DNA of 37,130 nucleotides, taken from positions 1 to 37,130 of the IMG/VR virus record IMGVR_UViG_3300050119_000118. One strand, written 5' to 3'. This document shows, piece by piece, positions 8,572 to 15,023 of the stretch (its first letter is position 1; each line of letters begins with the position of its first letter). Source of the DNA: a virus. A program made the position numbers and the translations under genes. The notes under the pieces were generated by a model that saw only the letters and a list, made by a program, of their open reading frames with translations, was not told where the DNA came from and did not search any database.

Positions 8572-8880
8572 TCACATGTGCCCCAATAACCATTGGCCGA
8601 CGCGCGAGTCCGCGAAGGCGAAAAACAGCCGATGTATCAACGCAAACCCCAGCGCAATCGCGAATAGGGCTAAACATCCGGCCCCAATTGCCAGCGCGGC
8701 GCCGATTGCCATTTCAAAGCCTGCCATTATCATTTTTGCTTCCTTTATTTTTCCGATACTTAGCGCGGGAATTCCCGCACCCGGTTCTGGTGCGGGCTTA
8801 GGTTCGTTCTCGCTATCGTCCCGCGATAGCTTCCCCATAGCCTGCCGCGCCAACCTCTCGCGGTCGGCGGCGCGCGTCAT
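8572..8880 (-). CDS. Membrane protein, last gene of the leftward early operon
   Basis: 102 residues. A charged, Pro-rich N-terminal half is followed by a long hydrophobic segment (about residues 52-85, Ala/Ile/Gly-rich), probably one or two membrane passes. It overlaps the preceding gene by ATGA. Function not recognised. Confidence 0.7.
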   Translation of the reverse strand: MTRAADRERLARQAMGKLSRDDSENEPKPAPEPGAGIPALSIGKIKEAKMIMAGFEMAIGAALAIGAGCLALFAIALGFALIHRLFFAFADSRVGQWLLGHM

Positions 8881-9095
8881 TTAGAGGCCTCCAACTCAGC
8901 GAAGCGAGAAGCGACGAGGCGCGCGCGTTCCAAGATCGGGAGCTCGCGCCCGACGAGCGCCGCGTTGATGGCGTTTATCTCGTCGTGCTCGGCGGCGTAG
9001 GCCGCTATTATGCGGCCGTTGCGCTCGATCGTGTCGTGTTGGCGCTCGACGACCGCCTTTAAGCGCTCGATCTCCCTATCGTCACACTCGCTCAT
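8877..9095 (-). CDS. Small coiled-coil protein
   Basis: 72 residues, almost wholly helical and charged (DDREIERLKAVVERQHDTIE near the N-terminus), consistent with a short coiled coil. It overlaps both neighbours by four bases (ATGA), so it is translationally coupled. No family recognised. Confidence 0.72.
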   Translation of the reverse strand: MSECDDREIERLKAVVERQHDTIERNGRIIAAYAAEHDEINAINAALVGRELPILERARLVASRFAELEASK

Positions 9096-9343
9096 TTGCG
9101 CTGGCTCCTTGCCTTGCGGCGCGCCGCCCGGTTCCCGGGGTCTTCGCTAAGGTTTGTCCCCGTGACGACGTAGCGCTTGCCGCCCGGCGTGGTGACGACC
9201 GCGCCCTCGGGTAGCGTGACTCGGCCGCCTGCGTTTATGTAAACGTCGTCGCCCAGGGCGTAGCCCCTGCCGGGGCTCGGTGGCCGCGTCTCGTAGATTG
9301 GGGCGGCGCGTTCCGCCTCGCGCTTCAATGCCGTTTCTTCCAT
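9092..9343 (-). CDS. Small basic-tailed protein of unknown function
   Basis: 83 residues when started at ATG 9343, whose A is the last base of the recT stop (TGATG). A longer frame to 9427 exists but would run inside recT. The middle (GRGYALGDDVYINAGGRVTL) looks like a small beta fold and the C-terminus is strongly basic (RRKARSQRK), suggesting nucleic-acid contact. Function unknown. Confidence 0.7.
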   Translation of the reverse strand: MEETALKREAERAAPIYETRPPSPGRGYALGDDVYINAGGRVTLPEGAVVTTPGGKRYVVTGTNLSEDPGNRAARRKARSQRK

Positions 9344-10734
9344 CACAGCGCCCTCCGGTCTGCCTTCTTCGCGACGTCGATAAGCTGCCGCATGTGTGGG
9401 TTGATGATGTCGAGGTCTTTGACGCACAGCCCGCTATACCAGCGGTCAAGCCCGTCATGCGCTTTGCGGCCGTTCTCCGCGTGGGCGGTCCCTTCCTCGA
9501 TCAAGGCCTTTAGCGCGGGGTTTGGGGCTTCTCTCGCCTGCGCCTTGGCGGTCAAGTCGGCCATAAGCTCGTCTGTCAGTTCGAGCCCGTCGTCGGGGTT
9601 CGGCGGCGTGCGCTTCGCTGCGGCGGCTTCCTCGGCCTCGATGGCGCGTTTGCTTGCCTCCACGGCGGCGAGCGCGGCTTCTTCCTCGGCCTCGCGGCGC
9701 TCATCTTCCTTGCGGCGCTTGGCCTGTATGGCGGCCTCGGCGTCGTTCCCGGCTTTGATCGCAGCTGCGGTTCGCTTCTGCTCTGCGAGGGCGTTGGCGA
9801 CGCGGGCGGCTTCTTCCTCGCGCATCTTGGCGAAGCGCTTGCCTCTTTCCGCCGCGTCCATCACTTCGGCCTCGTCTTCCGGCTGCTTCGCGTCCTTCGC
9901 TGCCCGTCTCTCGGCCTCCATCGCGGCGAGTTTCCTCCCGTGGGCCTTGGCCTTGGCGTCGTCCTCGGCCGCGTGCAGCAGCTCAAGCTGCGTAAGCTCG
10001 TCTTGGAAGCTCTCGGGCTCGGATTTGATTGCGCCGCGATCCTCGATCATTCCGCGATCGACAAACCGTTCCGGCTCTTCCCGCGGGATCGCGGGCGGCT
10101 CCTTGCGCGTCACGTCATTCGCGCGCGTCGCTCGCATGTTGTCCGTGAGGTCTTCAAGCTCGTCTGGCGAATAGACGCCCAACATAATGTCGCTGGCGTA
10201 TAAGCGGCCCCATTCGCGCGAGCCGCGATATGCGAGCATGTTGCGCGGGTTTTTCTTCCATTGCTCGTTATCGGTACGCCATTGTCCGACCGTCCCGGCG
10301 ATAGAACGCGAGTCTGTCTCGCCGGGGATGGTCCCGCTAACGACAATCCCGAAGGCGTCGCCCGGTTTGTCGTTCCATTCATAGGAGAGGCGCACGCCAA
10401 GCTTCGCGGCGATGATCGCGGAAATCAGCTTGCCTTCGTAGCAGATTTTACCTTTCACGATCGAAACGCATTGCGCCACGGCGAAGGGGTCCGCGTTCCA
10501 TCGCGACGCTTGATTGACGACCAAAAAGCAGTTGCCCAAAACGGCGTCGGGCTCAAGCGGGCGCTTGTCCTTGATGGTGAGCGAGTCGGGGATTAGGCTG
10601 CTGCAAGCCATTACCTTGGCAATGCGCATCATGTGCTCGAACCGACTTGAATCGAGAATTCCTACAGGGTCGTGAACAATAAGGCGTTCAAGGGGCTTCG
10701 ATATTGCGGGTAGGTTTTCTTGGACTGCGCTCAT
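9343..10734 (-). CDS. recT: RecT-family single-strand annealing protein with long helical extension
   Basis: 463 residues. Residues 30-195 carry the RecT-family pattern: 'RFEHMMRIAKVMACSSLIPD', then LGNCFLVVNQASRWNADPFA, then ICYEGKLISAIIAAKLG, and an end region AYRGSREWGRLYASDIMLG. Such proteins anneal complementary single strands in phage recombination. Residues about 235-400 are Glu/Ala/Lys/Arg-rich and predicted helical, longer than the usual family tail. The ribosome site is AGAGGA. No recognisable 5'-3' exonuclease partner adjoins it; the gene transcribed just before it is a candidate helper of unknown function. Confidence 0.85.
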   Translation of the reverse strand: MSAVQENLPAISKPLERLIVHDPVGILDSSRFEHMMRIAKVMACSSLIPDSLTIKDKRPLEPDAVLGNCFLVVNQASRWNADPFAVAQCVSIVKGKICYEGKLISAIIAAKLGVRLSYEWNDKPGDAFGIVVSGTIPGETDSRSIAGTVGQWRTDNEQWKKNPRNMLAYRGSREWGRLYASDIMLGVYSPDELEDLTDNMRATRANDVTRKEPPAIPREEPERFVDRGMIEDRGAIKSEPESFQDELTQLELLHAAEDDAKAKAHGRKLAAMEAERRAAKDAKQPEDEAEVMDAAERGKRFAKMREEEAARVANALAEQKRTAAAIKAGNDAEAAIQAKRRKEDERREAEEEAALAAVEASKRAIEAEEAAAAKRTPPNPDDGLELTDELMADLTAKAQAREAPNPALKALIEEGTAHAENGRKAHDGLDRWYSGLCVKDLDIINPHMRQLIDVAKKADRRAL

Positions 10735-10774
10735 AATTTGTTCCTCTTGTTGGCTTCTTGCTCTAGTAGCCCAT

Positions 10775-10786
10775 CGGCAATTGCCG
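10775..10786. repeat. 12-bp perfect palindrome in the recT leader
   Basis: CGGCAATTGCCG, self-complementary, in the 70-base gap between the stop of the upstream early gene and recT. It is the only sizeable gap in the leftward operon between 8572 and 14875. It may be an RNA hairpin or a protein-binding site; there is no T-tract, so it is not a terminator. Confidence 0.45.
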
Positions 10787-10804
10787 GGCTCGGAATTATT
10801 CGGA

Positions 10805-11788
10805 CTAGGCTTCTACTTTACGAACGCCTGGGACGGTGATCCCTGCGGCGCCGGCGCGCTTGGCGAGTTTTTTGATAGTCTCGGTTAGTTCCTCGGCCAC
10901 TTCGTCTTGCGTGGCGAAAAACGCGCAAGCGGCCGGCAAGTCGTCAACTTCGTAGGTCGTGACCTTGCGGGCCTTGTGGGTGACGCGGATGGTTCCGACC
11001 GTGGCGGCCTTCGCCTCGATCTCCTTGAACGGCTCTGGGGCTGGCGGCGGCGCTTGAAACACCGCGGCGTCGTGTGCGGCTGCGGCCTGGGCCTTCTCGT
11101 GCTCAATGCGCGCGAGGCGGTTTGCCTCATACGCGGCCTGCTCGCGGCGCTTGTTCTCGGCCTTGAGCCAGTCGAGCCCGATCGAGCGGATGCGGATTTT
11201 TAGGGCGGCGGCCTTTTCAATGATGGGGCCAAGCCATTTCGCGTCGATCTGCCGGCCGGCCTCCAGGTGCGGGGCCTTTTCCTCCTTGTTAAGCGCCTTC
11301 GCCTTGTTCTCCAGCTTGCCGAATTCGATCGCGTAATTCTCGCACTTGTCGGCCTCGGCCTGAGTCGTCGGCAATCGGCCCGGCAACTCCGTGAGCCATT
11401 CGACGACGGCCTTCGCGTGGGCCTCGATCTCTGCCAACAGCGCGGCGTCGGGTGTCGGCGCGGGCGCGTCCTCGGGCGGGTTGTTGTGCCCGCTTGTGAC
11501 GATTGCGGGCACTTGCTCGGGCCACGGCTCGCCGCGCTGCTTCGCGAGATAAACCTCGCGCGTGATCGGCGAGCGGCCAATGAAGCCAAAAAGGTCGTCG
11601 ATCTCGTCAAGGTGGCGCGGCGTGTAACCGCTCGTCACCTGACAAATGTATTCGCCGTCTTCTTTCCAAATCGCCACGGCGCGCTTGTTGCTGTCGCGAT
11701 AGAATCCGCAATGCGGCGTTCCCGGCGTCATCTCGGGGCGATCTCCGCGAATGGCGGCTTTCCAGAAGTCGTAGTCGGCCTGGCTCAT
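10805..11788 (-). CDS. Early phage protein next to recT, function unknown
   Basis: 327 residues. The N-terminal 75 residues (ADYDFWKAAIRGDRPEMTPG, then GFYRDSNKRAVAIW) look like a small beta domain seen in phage early proteins; residues 115-235 are helical and charged (KLENKAKALNKEEKAPHLEA), and the C-terminal 60 residues include a beta hairpin (TIRVTHKARKVTTYEV). The layout recalls proteins encoded beside RecT in other phages. It could be a recombination accessory factor; the sequence does not show nuclease motifs. Confidence 0.75.
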   Translation of the reverse strand: MSQADYDFWKAAIRGDRPEMTPGTPHCGFYRDSNKRAVAIWKEDGEYICQVTSGYTPRHLDEIDDLFGFIGRSPITREVYLAKQRGEPWPEQVPAIVTSGHNNPPEDAPAPTPDAALLAEIEAHAKAVVEWLTELPGRLPTTQAEADKCENYAIEFGKLENKAKALNKEEKAPHLEAGRQIDAKWLGPIIEKAAALKIRIRSIGLDWLKAENKRREQAAYEANRLARIEHEKAQAAAAHDAAVFQAPPPAPEPFKEIEAKAATVGTIRVTHKARKVTTYEVDDLPAACAFFATQDEVAEELTETIKKLAKRAGAAGITVPGVRKVEA

Positions 11789-12345
11789 TTGCGATTTACC
11801 TTCTCAAGGAGTCCGGTGAAGCGCTTTTCGAGGATTTCGATTCTATCAAGCGCGTGGTGGTAGCGGGTGGTCATGGCGTCGGCGGCGGCGGAAACGCGGG
11901 CAATTTCGGTCGGGTAGTCTTTCGTCCTGGCGTCGATGTGGAGCCCTAAAGCGTTGATGTTTTCCAAGTTGGTTTGATCGCGGCGGTTTACGTGATCCGT
12001 GAGCGCCTTAATGCTGCTTTGGAGGTTTTCGCAGTTCTTGTTGATGACGCGAATATCCTCTGAATAGTCTACCATAAGCGCGGGGTGCACCGGCGCTGCT
12101 GGCTGTTTCCCGATGCGCCCAAAGCACTCGGCCCTGATGCTTTTAATGTTGGAGTTGTTGTATTCAGGGCCAAGTTCGGCCGCGATCGTCGTATCGTTGG
12201 CGTTGGGGTCTTTGTATTTACAAAGGCCACTCTCTAGAAGCTCGATGCGCTCCGTTAGAAGCGCATGGGCTGCGAGCCGCTGGGTGAAGGTGAGGGTATT
12301 GACGGGTCGAAGCGATTTGCCGCGCGTGCGGTATAGGGCCTTCAT
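11785..12345 (-). CDS. Putative DNA-binding coiled-coil protein
   Basis: 186 residues. Residues about 48-78 ('DTTIAAELGPEYNNSNIKSI' then RAECFG) resemble a winged-helix pattern found in phage early regulators; residues about 95-180 are helical with heptad-like spacing. The ATG follows a TAATG junction with the tiny gene upstream, and the stop overlaps the next gene (ATGA). Function unknown; a regulatory role is possible. Confidence 0.72.
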   Translation of the reverse strand: MKALYRTRGKSLRPVNTLTFTQRLAAHALLTERIELLESGLCKYKDPNANDTTIAAELGPEYNNSNIKSIRAECFGRIGKQPAAPVHPALMVDYSEDIRVINKNCENLQSSIKALTDHVNRRDQTNLENINALGLHIDARTKDYPTEIARVSAAADAMTTRYHHALDRIEILEKRFTGLLEKVNRK

Positions 12346-12464
12346 TAGTTTTTCCCGCTAGCGATGGCGGCTCCAGCGATGAAGAGCCACCCGAATACAA
12401 CGATGACGAGCCACGCGGCCGCGCCCAAAGACAGAAACGGGTGGTCGATAAGGAAGTCGATCAA
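12345..12464 (-). CDS. Tiny membrane peptide, TTG start
   Basis: 39 residues. The TTG at 12464 overlaps the previous stop (TTGA), with ribosome site GAGGAG eight bases upstream; the TAA overlaps the next ATG (TAATG). One strong membrane segment spans residues 13-35 (GAAAWLVIVVFGWLFIAGAA). Perfect coupling on both sides supports it as real although it is short. Confidence 0.6.
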   Translation of the reverse strand: MIDFLIDHPFLSLGAAAWLVIVVFGWLFIAGAAIASGKN

Positions 12465-12688
12465 GCCGCGATCTCCTCCAGTTCGTCGGTGAAAACAGCG
12501 CCGCGCCAGCCGTCGGCGGCGTCAACGTAGTAAAGCTCTCGCGGAATGTTGCTGCTGATGCAGAATTCGCGGCAAACGGTGACGACTTGCCCGTTGTGGA
12601 TGGCGTATGGGTTGCCTGGGTCCGTCTGGCGGATTGGGATGTAGCGAAAGATACGGCGTTCTCCCGGCTGAGGGGTGCTCGTGCTCAT
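12461..12688 (-). CDS. Small early protein, unknown
   Basis: 75 residues, soluble, with two Cys (VCREFCISS), Arg-rich N-terminal half and acidic end (DELEEIAA). It overlaps the tiny genes on both sides by four bases (ATGA upstream, TTGA downstream). Possibly a small beta-barrel; no family recognised. Confidence 0.7.
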   Translation of the reverse strand: MSTSTPQPGERRIFRYIPIRQTDPGNPYAIHNGQVVTVCREFCISSNIPRELYYVDAADGWRGAVFTDELEEIAA

Positions 12689-12737
12689 GACGTGAAAGCT
12701 CCAAGGCTTGAGAGGATGGCGCCCGCCACGACGGCGG
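12683..12737. repeat. Direct repeat copy A (tiny-gene 3' end)
   Basis: 55 bases that match 14144-14196 (53 bases) apart from a two-base gap (GTGAAAGC here, GTAAGC there). It covers the coding end of the 41-residue membrane peptide and the stop/start overlap with the following gene. Confidence 0.85.
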
Positions 12738-12810
12738 CGGAAATGAGCGCCATCGCTGTAATGGCGAGGCCGTCCGCGAGAGTGGTGGGATAGACGGGGT
12801 CTTGTTGCAT
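12685..12810 (-). CDS. Tiny membrane peptide
   Basis: 41 residues from ATG 12810 with ribosome site GGAG. Residues 13-37 form a membrane segment (LAITAMALISAAVVAGAILS). The stop overlaps the next ATG (ATGA). Its 3' end is duplicated about 1.4 kb upstream (14144-14196), where the copy is fused to a zinc-binding protein; its start region is also duplicated at the neighbouring gene. Confidence 0.6.
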   Translation of the reverse strand: MQQDPVYPTTLADGLAITAMALISAAVVAGAILSSLGAFTS

Positions 12811-12831
12811 GGTGGGGCTCCGGGGTTAGGC
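12808..12831. repeat. 24-bp stop / ribosome-site / start cassette, copy 1
   Basis: Identical to 13675-13698. Read on the minus strand it is GCC TAA, a spacer with CGGAG, and the ATG of the next gene. Here it links the repeat protein to the 41-residue membrane peptide. Confidence 0.9.
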
Positions 12832-13677
12832 TTCTTCGACAAGCTTGCCATTATTCGCGACAAGCCAAACATCAGCAGCAACCCCATCTGTGCCGGCACA
12901 CCCAGTCGCAAAGCCGATGCATTTTCCGCTGGAGTCGTATTCCGCGATGGCGATCCACGTTCCCGCTGCAGCTTTGGCGCGCGAGTCGTTGCCCGCCGAC
13001 GCAATGACGCTGTTCGCGCCTTTCGCTTCATTCTTCGTGTAGTCGCCGCTGCTGGCGTTCGTCGCGTAGTCGCCGCTGCTGGCGTTCTTCGCGTAGTCGC
13101 CGCTGCTGGCGTTCTTCGCGTAGTCGCCGCTGCTGGCGTTCTTCGCGTAGTCGCCGCTGCTGGCGTTCTTCGCGTAGTTGCCGCTGCTGGCGTTCTTCGC
13201 GGAGCGGCCGCTGCTGGCGTTCGTCGCGGAGTCGCCGCTGCTGGCGTTCTTCGCGTAGTCGCCGCTGTCAACTTTCGTTTTATCGAACGCCCATTTGATC
13301 GCTTTGGAGATAAACTTCGGCAGGCTCAATTCGGCTTTGATGATGATTGTCGCCGAGGCGATCTTGCTGTCGCCATCATGACAAGCGAGCGTTCCAGAAA
13401 CTTCCACCTCTGCAAAGCGTGAATCAAATGGGTCGTAATATGACCAAACATCAAGCGGGTCTTCGCAGGAATGGAAGCCGCTCTCGCAAATGACGACCGG
13501 GCCTTCATGCGCATAGGATTTTCCGACTTCGAATTGGAAGTAGCGGCATTTTAGGTCTTTGTCGAAGCCTTTGAAGGCAGTGAGCGTCACTAGCTCTTGA
13601 GCCGCGACCGGCGCGGGCGCATCGACAACAGCCTCGACTTCCTTCGGCTTAGCGGCCTTCTTCACTTGCGTCTCCAT
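12826..13677 (-). CDS. DUF7666-like protein with 9-residue tandem repeats
   Basis: 283 residues. Residues 30-135 form a domain resembling a phage family (DUF7666-type) with AFKGFDKDLKCRYFQFEVG, ESGFHSCEDPLDVWSYYDP and 'TLACHDGDSKIASATIIIK'. Residues 144-215 are eight tandem copies of NASSG-x-x-A/T-x, mostly NASSGDYAK, likely a beta-solenoid. Residues 220-283 form a small capping domain. It begins and ends in the same 24-bp linker sequence. The repeat number probably varies between relatives. Function unknown; such repeats often mediate binding. Confidence 0.78.
   Translation of the reverse strand: METQVKKAAKPKEVEAVVDAPAPVAAQELVTLTAFKGFDKDLKCRYFQFEVGKSYAHEGPVVICESGFHSCEDPLDVWSYYDPFDSRFAEVEVSGTLACHDGDSKIASATIIIKAELSLPKFISKAIKWAFDKTKVDSGDYAKNASSGDSATNASSGRSAKNASSGNYAKNASSGDYAKNASSGDYAKNASSGDYAKNASSGDYATNASSGDYTKNEAKGANSVIASAGNDSRAKAAAGTWIAIAEYDSSGKCIGFATGCAGTDGVAADVWLVANNGKLVEEA
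13033..13248. repeat. 27-bp in-frame tandem repeat, eight copies
   Basis: Eight near-identical 27-base units encode NASSGDYAK-like nonapeptides on the minus strand. Copies differ by point changes (for example GRS, GNY and DSAT variants). No spacers exist between units, so this is not a CRISPR. Confidence 0.92.
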
Positions 13678-13698
13678 GGTGGGGCTCCGGGGTTAGGC
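13675..13698. repeat. 24-bp stop / ribosome-site / start cassette, copy 2
   Basis: Identical to 12808-12831. Here it links the stop of the 92-residue protein upstream to the ATG of the repeat protein. Confidence 0.9.
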
Positions 13699-13971
13699 GG
13701 CGTCGCGCAAAATATTCTGGATGATGAGAGCGTCGCCCGTTGGCTTCATCCGACCAGGGCGATAAATATCTTCTCGAAGTCCGATTGGACGTTCATCATC
13801 CGGTCTCCCATCGATAGCGGCCTCATAAATATCAAGTGCTCGATCTAGGGGGATGGATGGATTTACGTTGCTCATTCCGCCCTTGCCGCGCTTCGATTTA
13901 ATGATGGAACGTAGTTCGCCGATGCTCTTTTGGCCTGATTGGGCGATGCGTTTTGCTTCTGCTTTATTCAT
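13693..13971 (-). CDS. Small early protein of unknown function
   Basis: 92 residues from ATG 13971, with ribosome site GAGGA; the start overlaps the upstream stop by eight bases. An earlier ATG at 13995 lies inside the upstream gene without a ribosome site and was not used. The N-terminus is basic (MNKAEAKRIAQSGQKSIGEL), the rest helical with charged turns. No domain recognised. Confidence 0.7.
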   Translation of the reverse strand: MNKAEAKRIAQSGQKSIGELRSIIKSKRGKGGMSNVNPSIPLDRALDIYEAAIDGRPDDERPIGLREDIYRPGRMKPTGDALIIQNILRDAA

Positions 13972-14242
13972 CTTCGTCTTCCTCTTCGCCAACAATTACG
14001 CCAGTCCCGTGGCAATCTGGACACGTCGCCGAATACCATCCGCGCGCATCGTCAGGGACGGGTCCGGGTGCTTCGCGTTCGCCGCGCGTGCGTTTTCCGA
14101 TCTCTCCAGTGCCGTTGCAGCGCCTGCATGTCTGGGGAAAGTCGCTCATGACGTAAGCTCCAAGGCTTGAGAGGATGGCGCCCGCCACGACGGCGGATGC
14201 CTCGATCGGCGGAGGCGCGCGCGTCGCGCGCCGTTTTTTCAT
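13964..14242 (-). CDS. Zinc-binding mini-protein with fused membrane-like N-terminus
   Basis: 92 residues from ATG 14242, which overlaps the previous stop (ATGA). Residues 1-31 are basic then hydrophobic (ASAVVAGAILSSLGAYV) and are nearly identical to the end of the 41-residue peptide at 12685. Residues 32-92 begin with Met (14149) and carry two DnaJ-type zinc motifs, CRRCNGTG and CPDCHGTG, with an acidic tail. The original gene probably started at 14149, which still has GGAG eight bases upstream; a two-base deletion in the duplicated segment put the two in frame. Either start may be used. Zinc-ribbon mini-proteins are common in phage early operons. Confidence 0.65.
   Translation of the reverse strand: MKKRRATRAPPPIEASAVVAGAILSSLGAYVMSDFPQTCRRCNGTGEIGKRTRGEREAPGPVPDDARGWYSATCPDCHGTGVIVGEEEDEDE
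14144..14196. repeat. Direct repeat copy B (fused tiny-gene end)
   Basis: Copy of 12683-12737 lacking two bases. The deletion changes the frame so that the hydrophobic peptide runs into the zinc-binding protein instead of stopping. Confidence 0.85.
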
Positions 14243-14577
14243 GCGTCGCCGGAGCCGTCGCCGTCGCCGTCGCCGTCGCCGGAGCCGTCGCGGTAGCCGG
14301 AGCCGTAGCCGGAGCCGTGGCCGTCGCCGTCGCCGTCGCCGTAGCCGGAGCCGTCGCGGTCGCCGTAGCCGTAGCCGTCGCCGGAGCCGTAGCCGGAGCC
14401 GTCGCGGTCGCCGTAGCCGTAGCCGTAGCCGTAGCCGTAGCCGTCGCCGGAGTCGTAGCCGTAGCCGGAGCCGTCGCCGGAGCCGTCGCCGGAGCCGTCG
14501 CCGTCGCCGTAGCCGGAGCCGTCGCGGTAGCCGTAGCCGTAGCCGTAGCCGTAGCCGGAGCCGTCGCCGGAGCTACC
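14239..14577. repeat. GC-rich minisatellite encoding Gly-X repeats
   Basis: Irregular repetition of six-base units (CCGTCG, CCGTAG, CCGGAG types, plus strand) through about 340 bases. All frames are open because of composition; only the minus frame with a ribosome site and coupling to neighbours is accepted as coding. Confidence 0.85.
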
Positions 14578-14589
14578 CCCGATGGACAT
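14239..14589 (-). CDS. Gly-X low-complexity protein
   Basis: 116 residues from ATG 14589, with ribosome site GGGAG seven bases upstream. After MSIGGSS nearly every second residue is Gly, alternating with Ser, Asp, Tyr, rarely Arg or His (SGDGSGYGYGYGYG...). The DNA is a minisatellite of GCC-GTC/GTA-GCC-GGA type triplets, giving long artificial frames on the other strand. Similar Gly-X proteins exist in other phages; function unknown. Length is probably variable by slippage. Confidence 0.65.
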   Translation of the reverse strand: MSIGGSSGDGSGYGYGYGYGYRDGSGYGDGDGSGDGSGDGSGYGYDSGDGYGYGYGYGYGDRDGSGYGSGDGYGYGDRDGSGYGDGDGDGHGSGYGSGYRDGSGDGDGDGDGSGDA

Positions 14590-14875
14590 TTGCGGACTCC
14601 CATTTCTCGGTCGCGTCTGGCGAGACCTCAGTAACTGAGGTGATCTTGCGGAGGTTGATCTTTTTGACGCGGGCGCCGATGCGCGAACCCTTCGCGGGGC
14701 CTTCGCTCGCGAGGCCGCCGAAGCCACCGTTCGCGCTGCTCCAATAGATGCAATTTCGCGCGTTGGTCAGGGTGATGTTGTCGCCGCTCGTGTCTTTCGC
14801 CCACCCGTAAAAAACACCGCGAAACTCCGTCGTAACCAATACCGGCCGATATCCTTGCTCTCTAAGATCGCTCAT
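14573..14875 (-). CDS. First gene of leftward early operon, DUF6948-like
   Basis: 100 residues from ATG 14875, five bases after a strong GGAGG. Earlier in-frame ATGs (14887 and upstream) run into the operator region and were not used. The sequence 'YRPVLVTTEFRGVFYGWAKD' followed by LTNARNCIYWSS and TSVTEVSPDA matches the pattern of small phage proteins grouped as DUF6948. Its leader contains operator O1, so it is the first gene controlled by the adjacent repressor. Function unknown. Confidence 0.75.
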   Translation of the reverse strand: MSDLREQGYRPVLVTTEFRGVFYGWAKDTSGDNITLTNARNCIYWSSANGGFGGLASEGPAKGSRIGARVKKINLRKITSVTEVSPDATEKWESANVHRG

Positions 14876-14909
14876 ATGTGCCTCCATCGGTTTGTTGCGA
14901 TGAGTGAAT

Positions 14910-14926
14910 GTTTGCATAAGGCAAAC
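14910..14926. promoter_or_regulatory. Operator O1
   Basis: GTTTGC ATAAG GCAAAC: perfect 6+6 inverted repeat, in the leader of the leftward operon, 35 bases before its first ATG. Proposed site for the adjacent XRE protein. Confidence 0.75.
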
Positions 14927-14954
14927 GTAAAGGCAATAGGGCGCGCGAAAATAT

Positions 14955-14971
14955 ATTTGCCTCATGCAAAC
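14955..14971. promoter_or_regulatory. Operator O2
   Basis: ATTTGC CTCAT GCAAAC: one mismatch in the outer pair. Read on the minus strand its spacer is ATGAG, similar to the ATAAG and ATAGC of O1 and O3, so it is inverted relative to them. Confidence 0.72.
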
Positions 14972-14999
14972 CTCTCGGAAATATGTCTTGACGAGCGCG

Positions 15000-15016
15000 G
15001 TTTGCATAGCGCAAAC
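15000..15016. promoter_or_regulatory. Operator O3
   Basis: GTTTGC ATAGC GCAAAC: perfect 6+6 inverted repeat ending eight bases before the XRE start, so occupancy should block that gene's own expression. Confidence 0.75.
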
Positions 15017-15023
15017 TAGAATT

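Larger units (their letters stand above)
14876..15023. promoter_or_regulatory. Divergent early control region
   Basis: 148 non-coding bases between the leftward operon and the XRE gene. It contains three copies of a 17-base palindrome GTTTGC-N5-GCAAAC with centres exactly 45 bases apart. It is more AT-rich than its surroundings. A TTGACG (14988-14993), TATATT (14953-14958) and TAGAAT (15017-15022) are visible, but none pairs at standard spacing, so promoters are not assigned. Confidence 0.8.

Noticed and set aside
9392-10174. Plus-strand 260-residue Ser/Ala-rich frame opposite recT
   Set aside because: Antisense of the helical, Ala/Glu-rich recT tail; no ribosome site and no natural sequence.
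13033-13248. CRISPR-like array of 27-bp repeats
   Set aside because: Units are contiguous with no spacers and keep one reading frame encoding a nonapeptide repeat.
12522-13271. Minus-strand frame encoding RRTPAAA repeats
   Set aside because: It is the wrong frame of the 27-bp repeats; the DUF7666-like frame has domains at both ends.
14167-14747. Long plus-strand frames encoding Ala-Val or Arg-Ser repeats
   Set aside because: They are by-products of the minisatellite; the minus-strand Gly-X frame has the ribosome site and coupling to neighbours.
14953-15022. Sigma-70 promoters in the control region (TTGACG, TATATT, TAGAAT)
   Set aside because: Spacing between the hexamers is 23 or other non-standard lengths, so no pair can be assigned with confidence.
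14964-15023. Upstream extension of the XRE gene
   Set aside because: It would translate across operators O2 and O3, and the extra residues do not belong to the helix-turn-helix.
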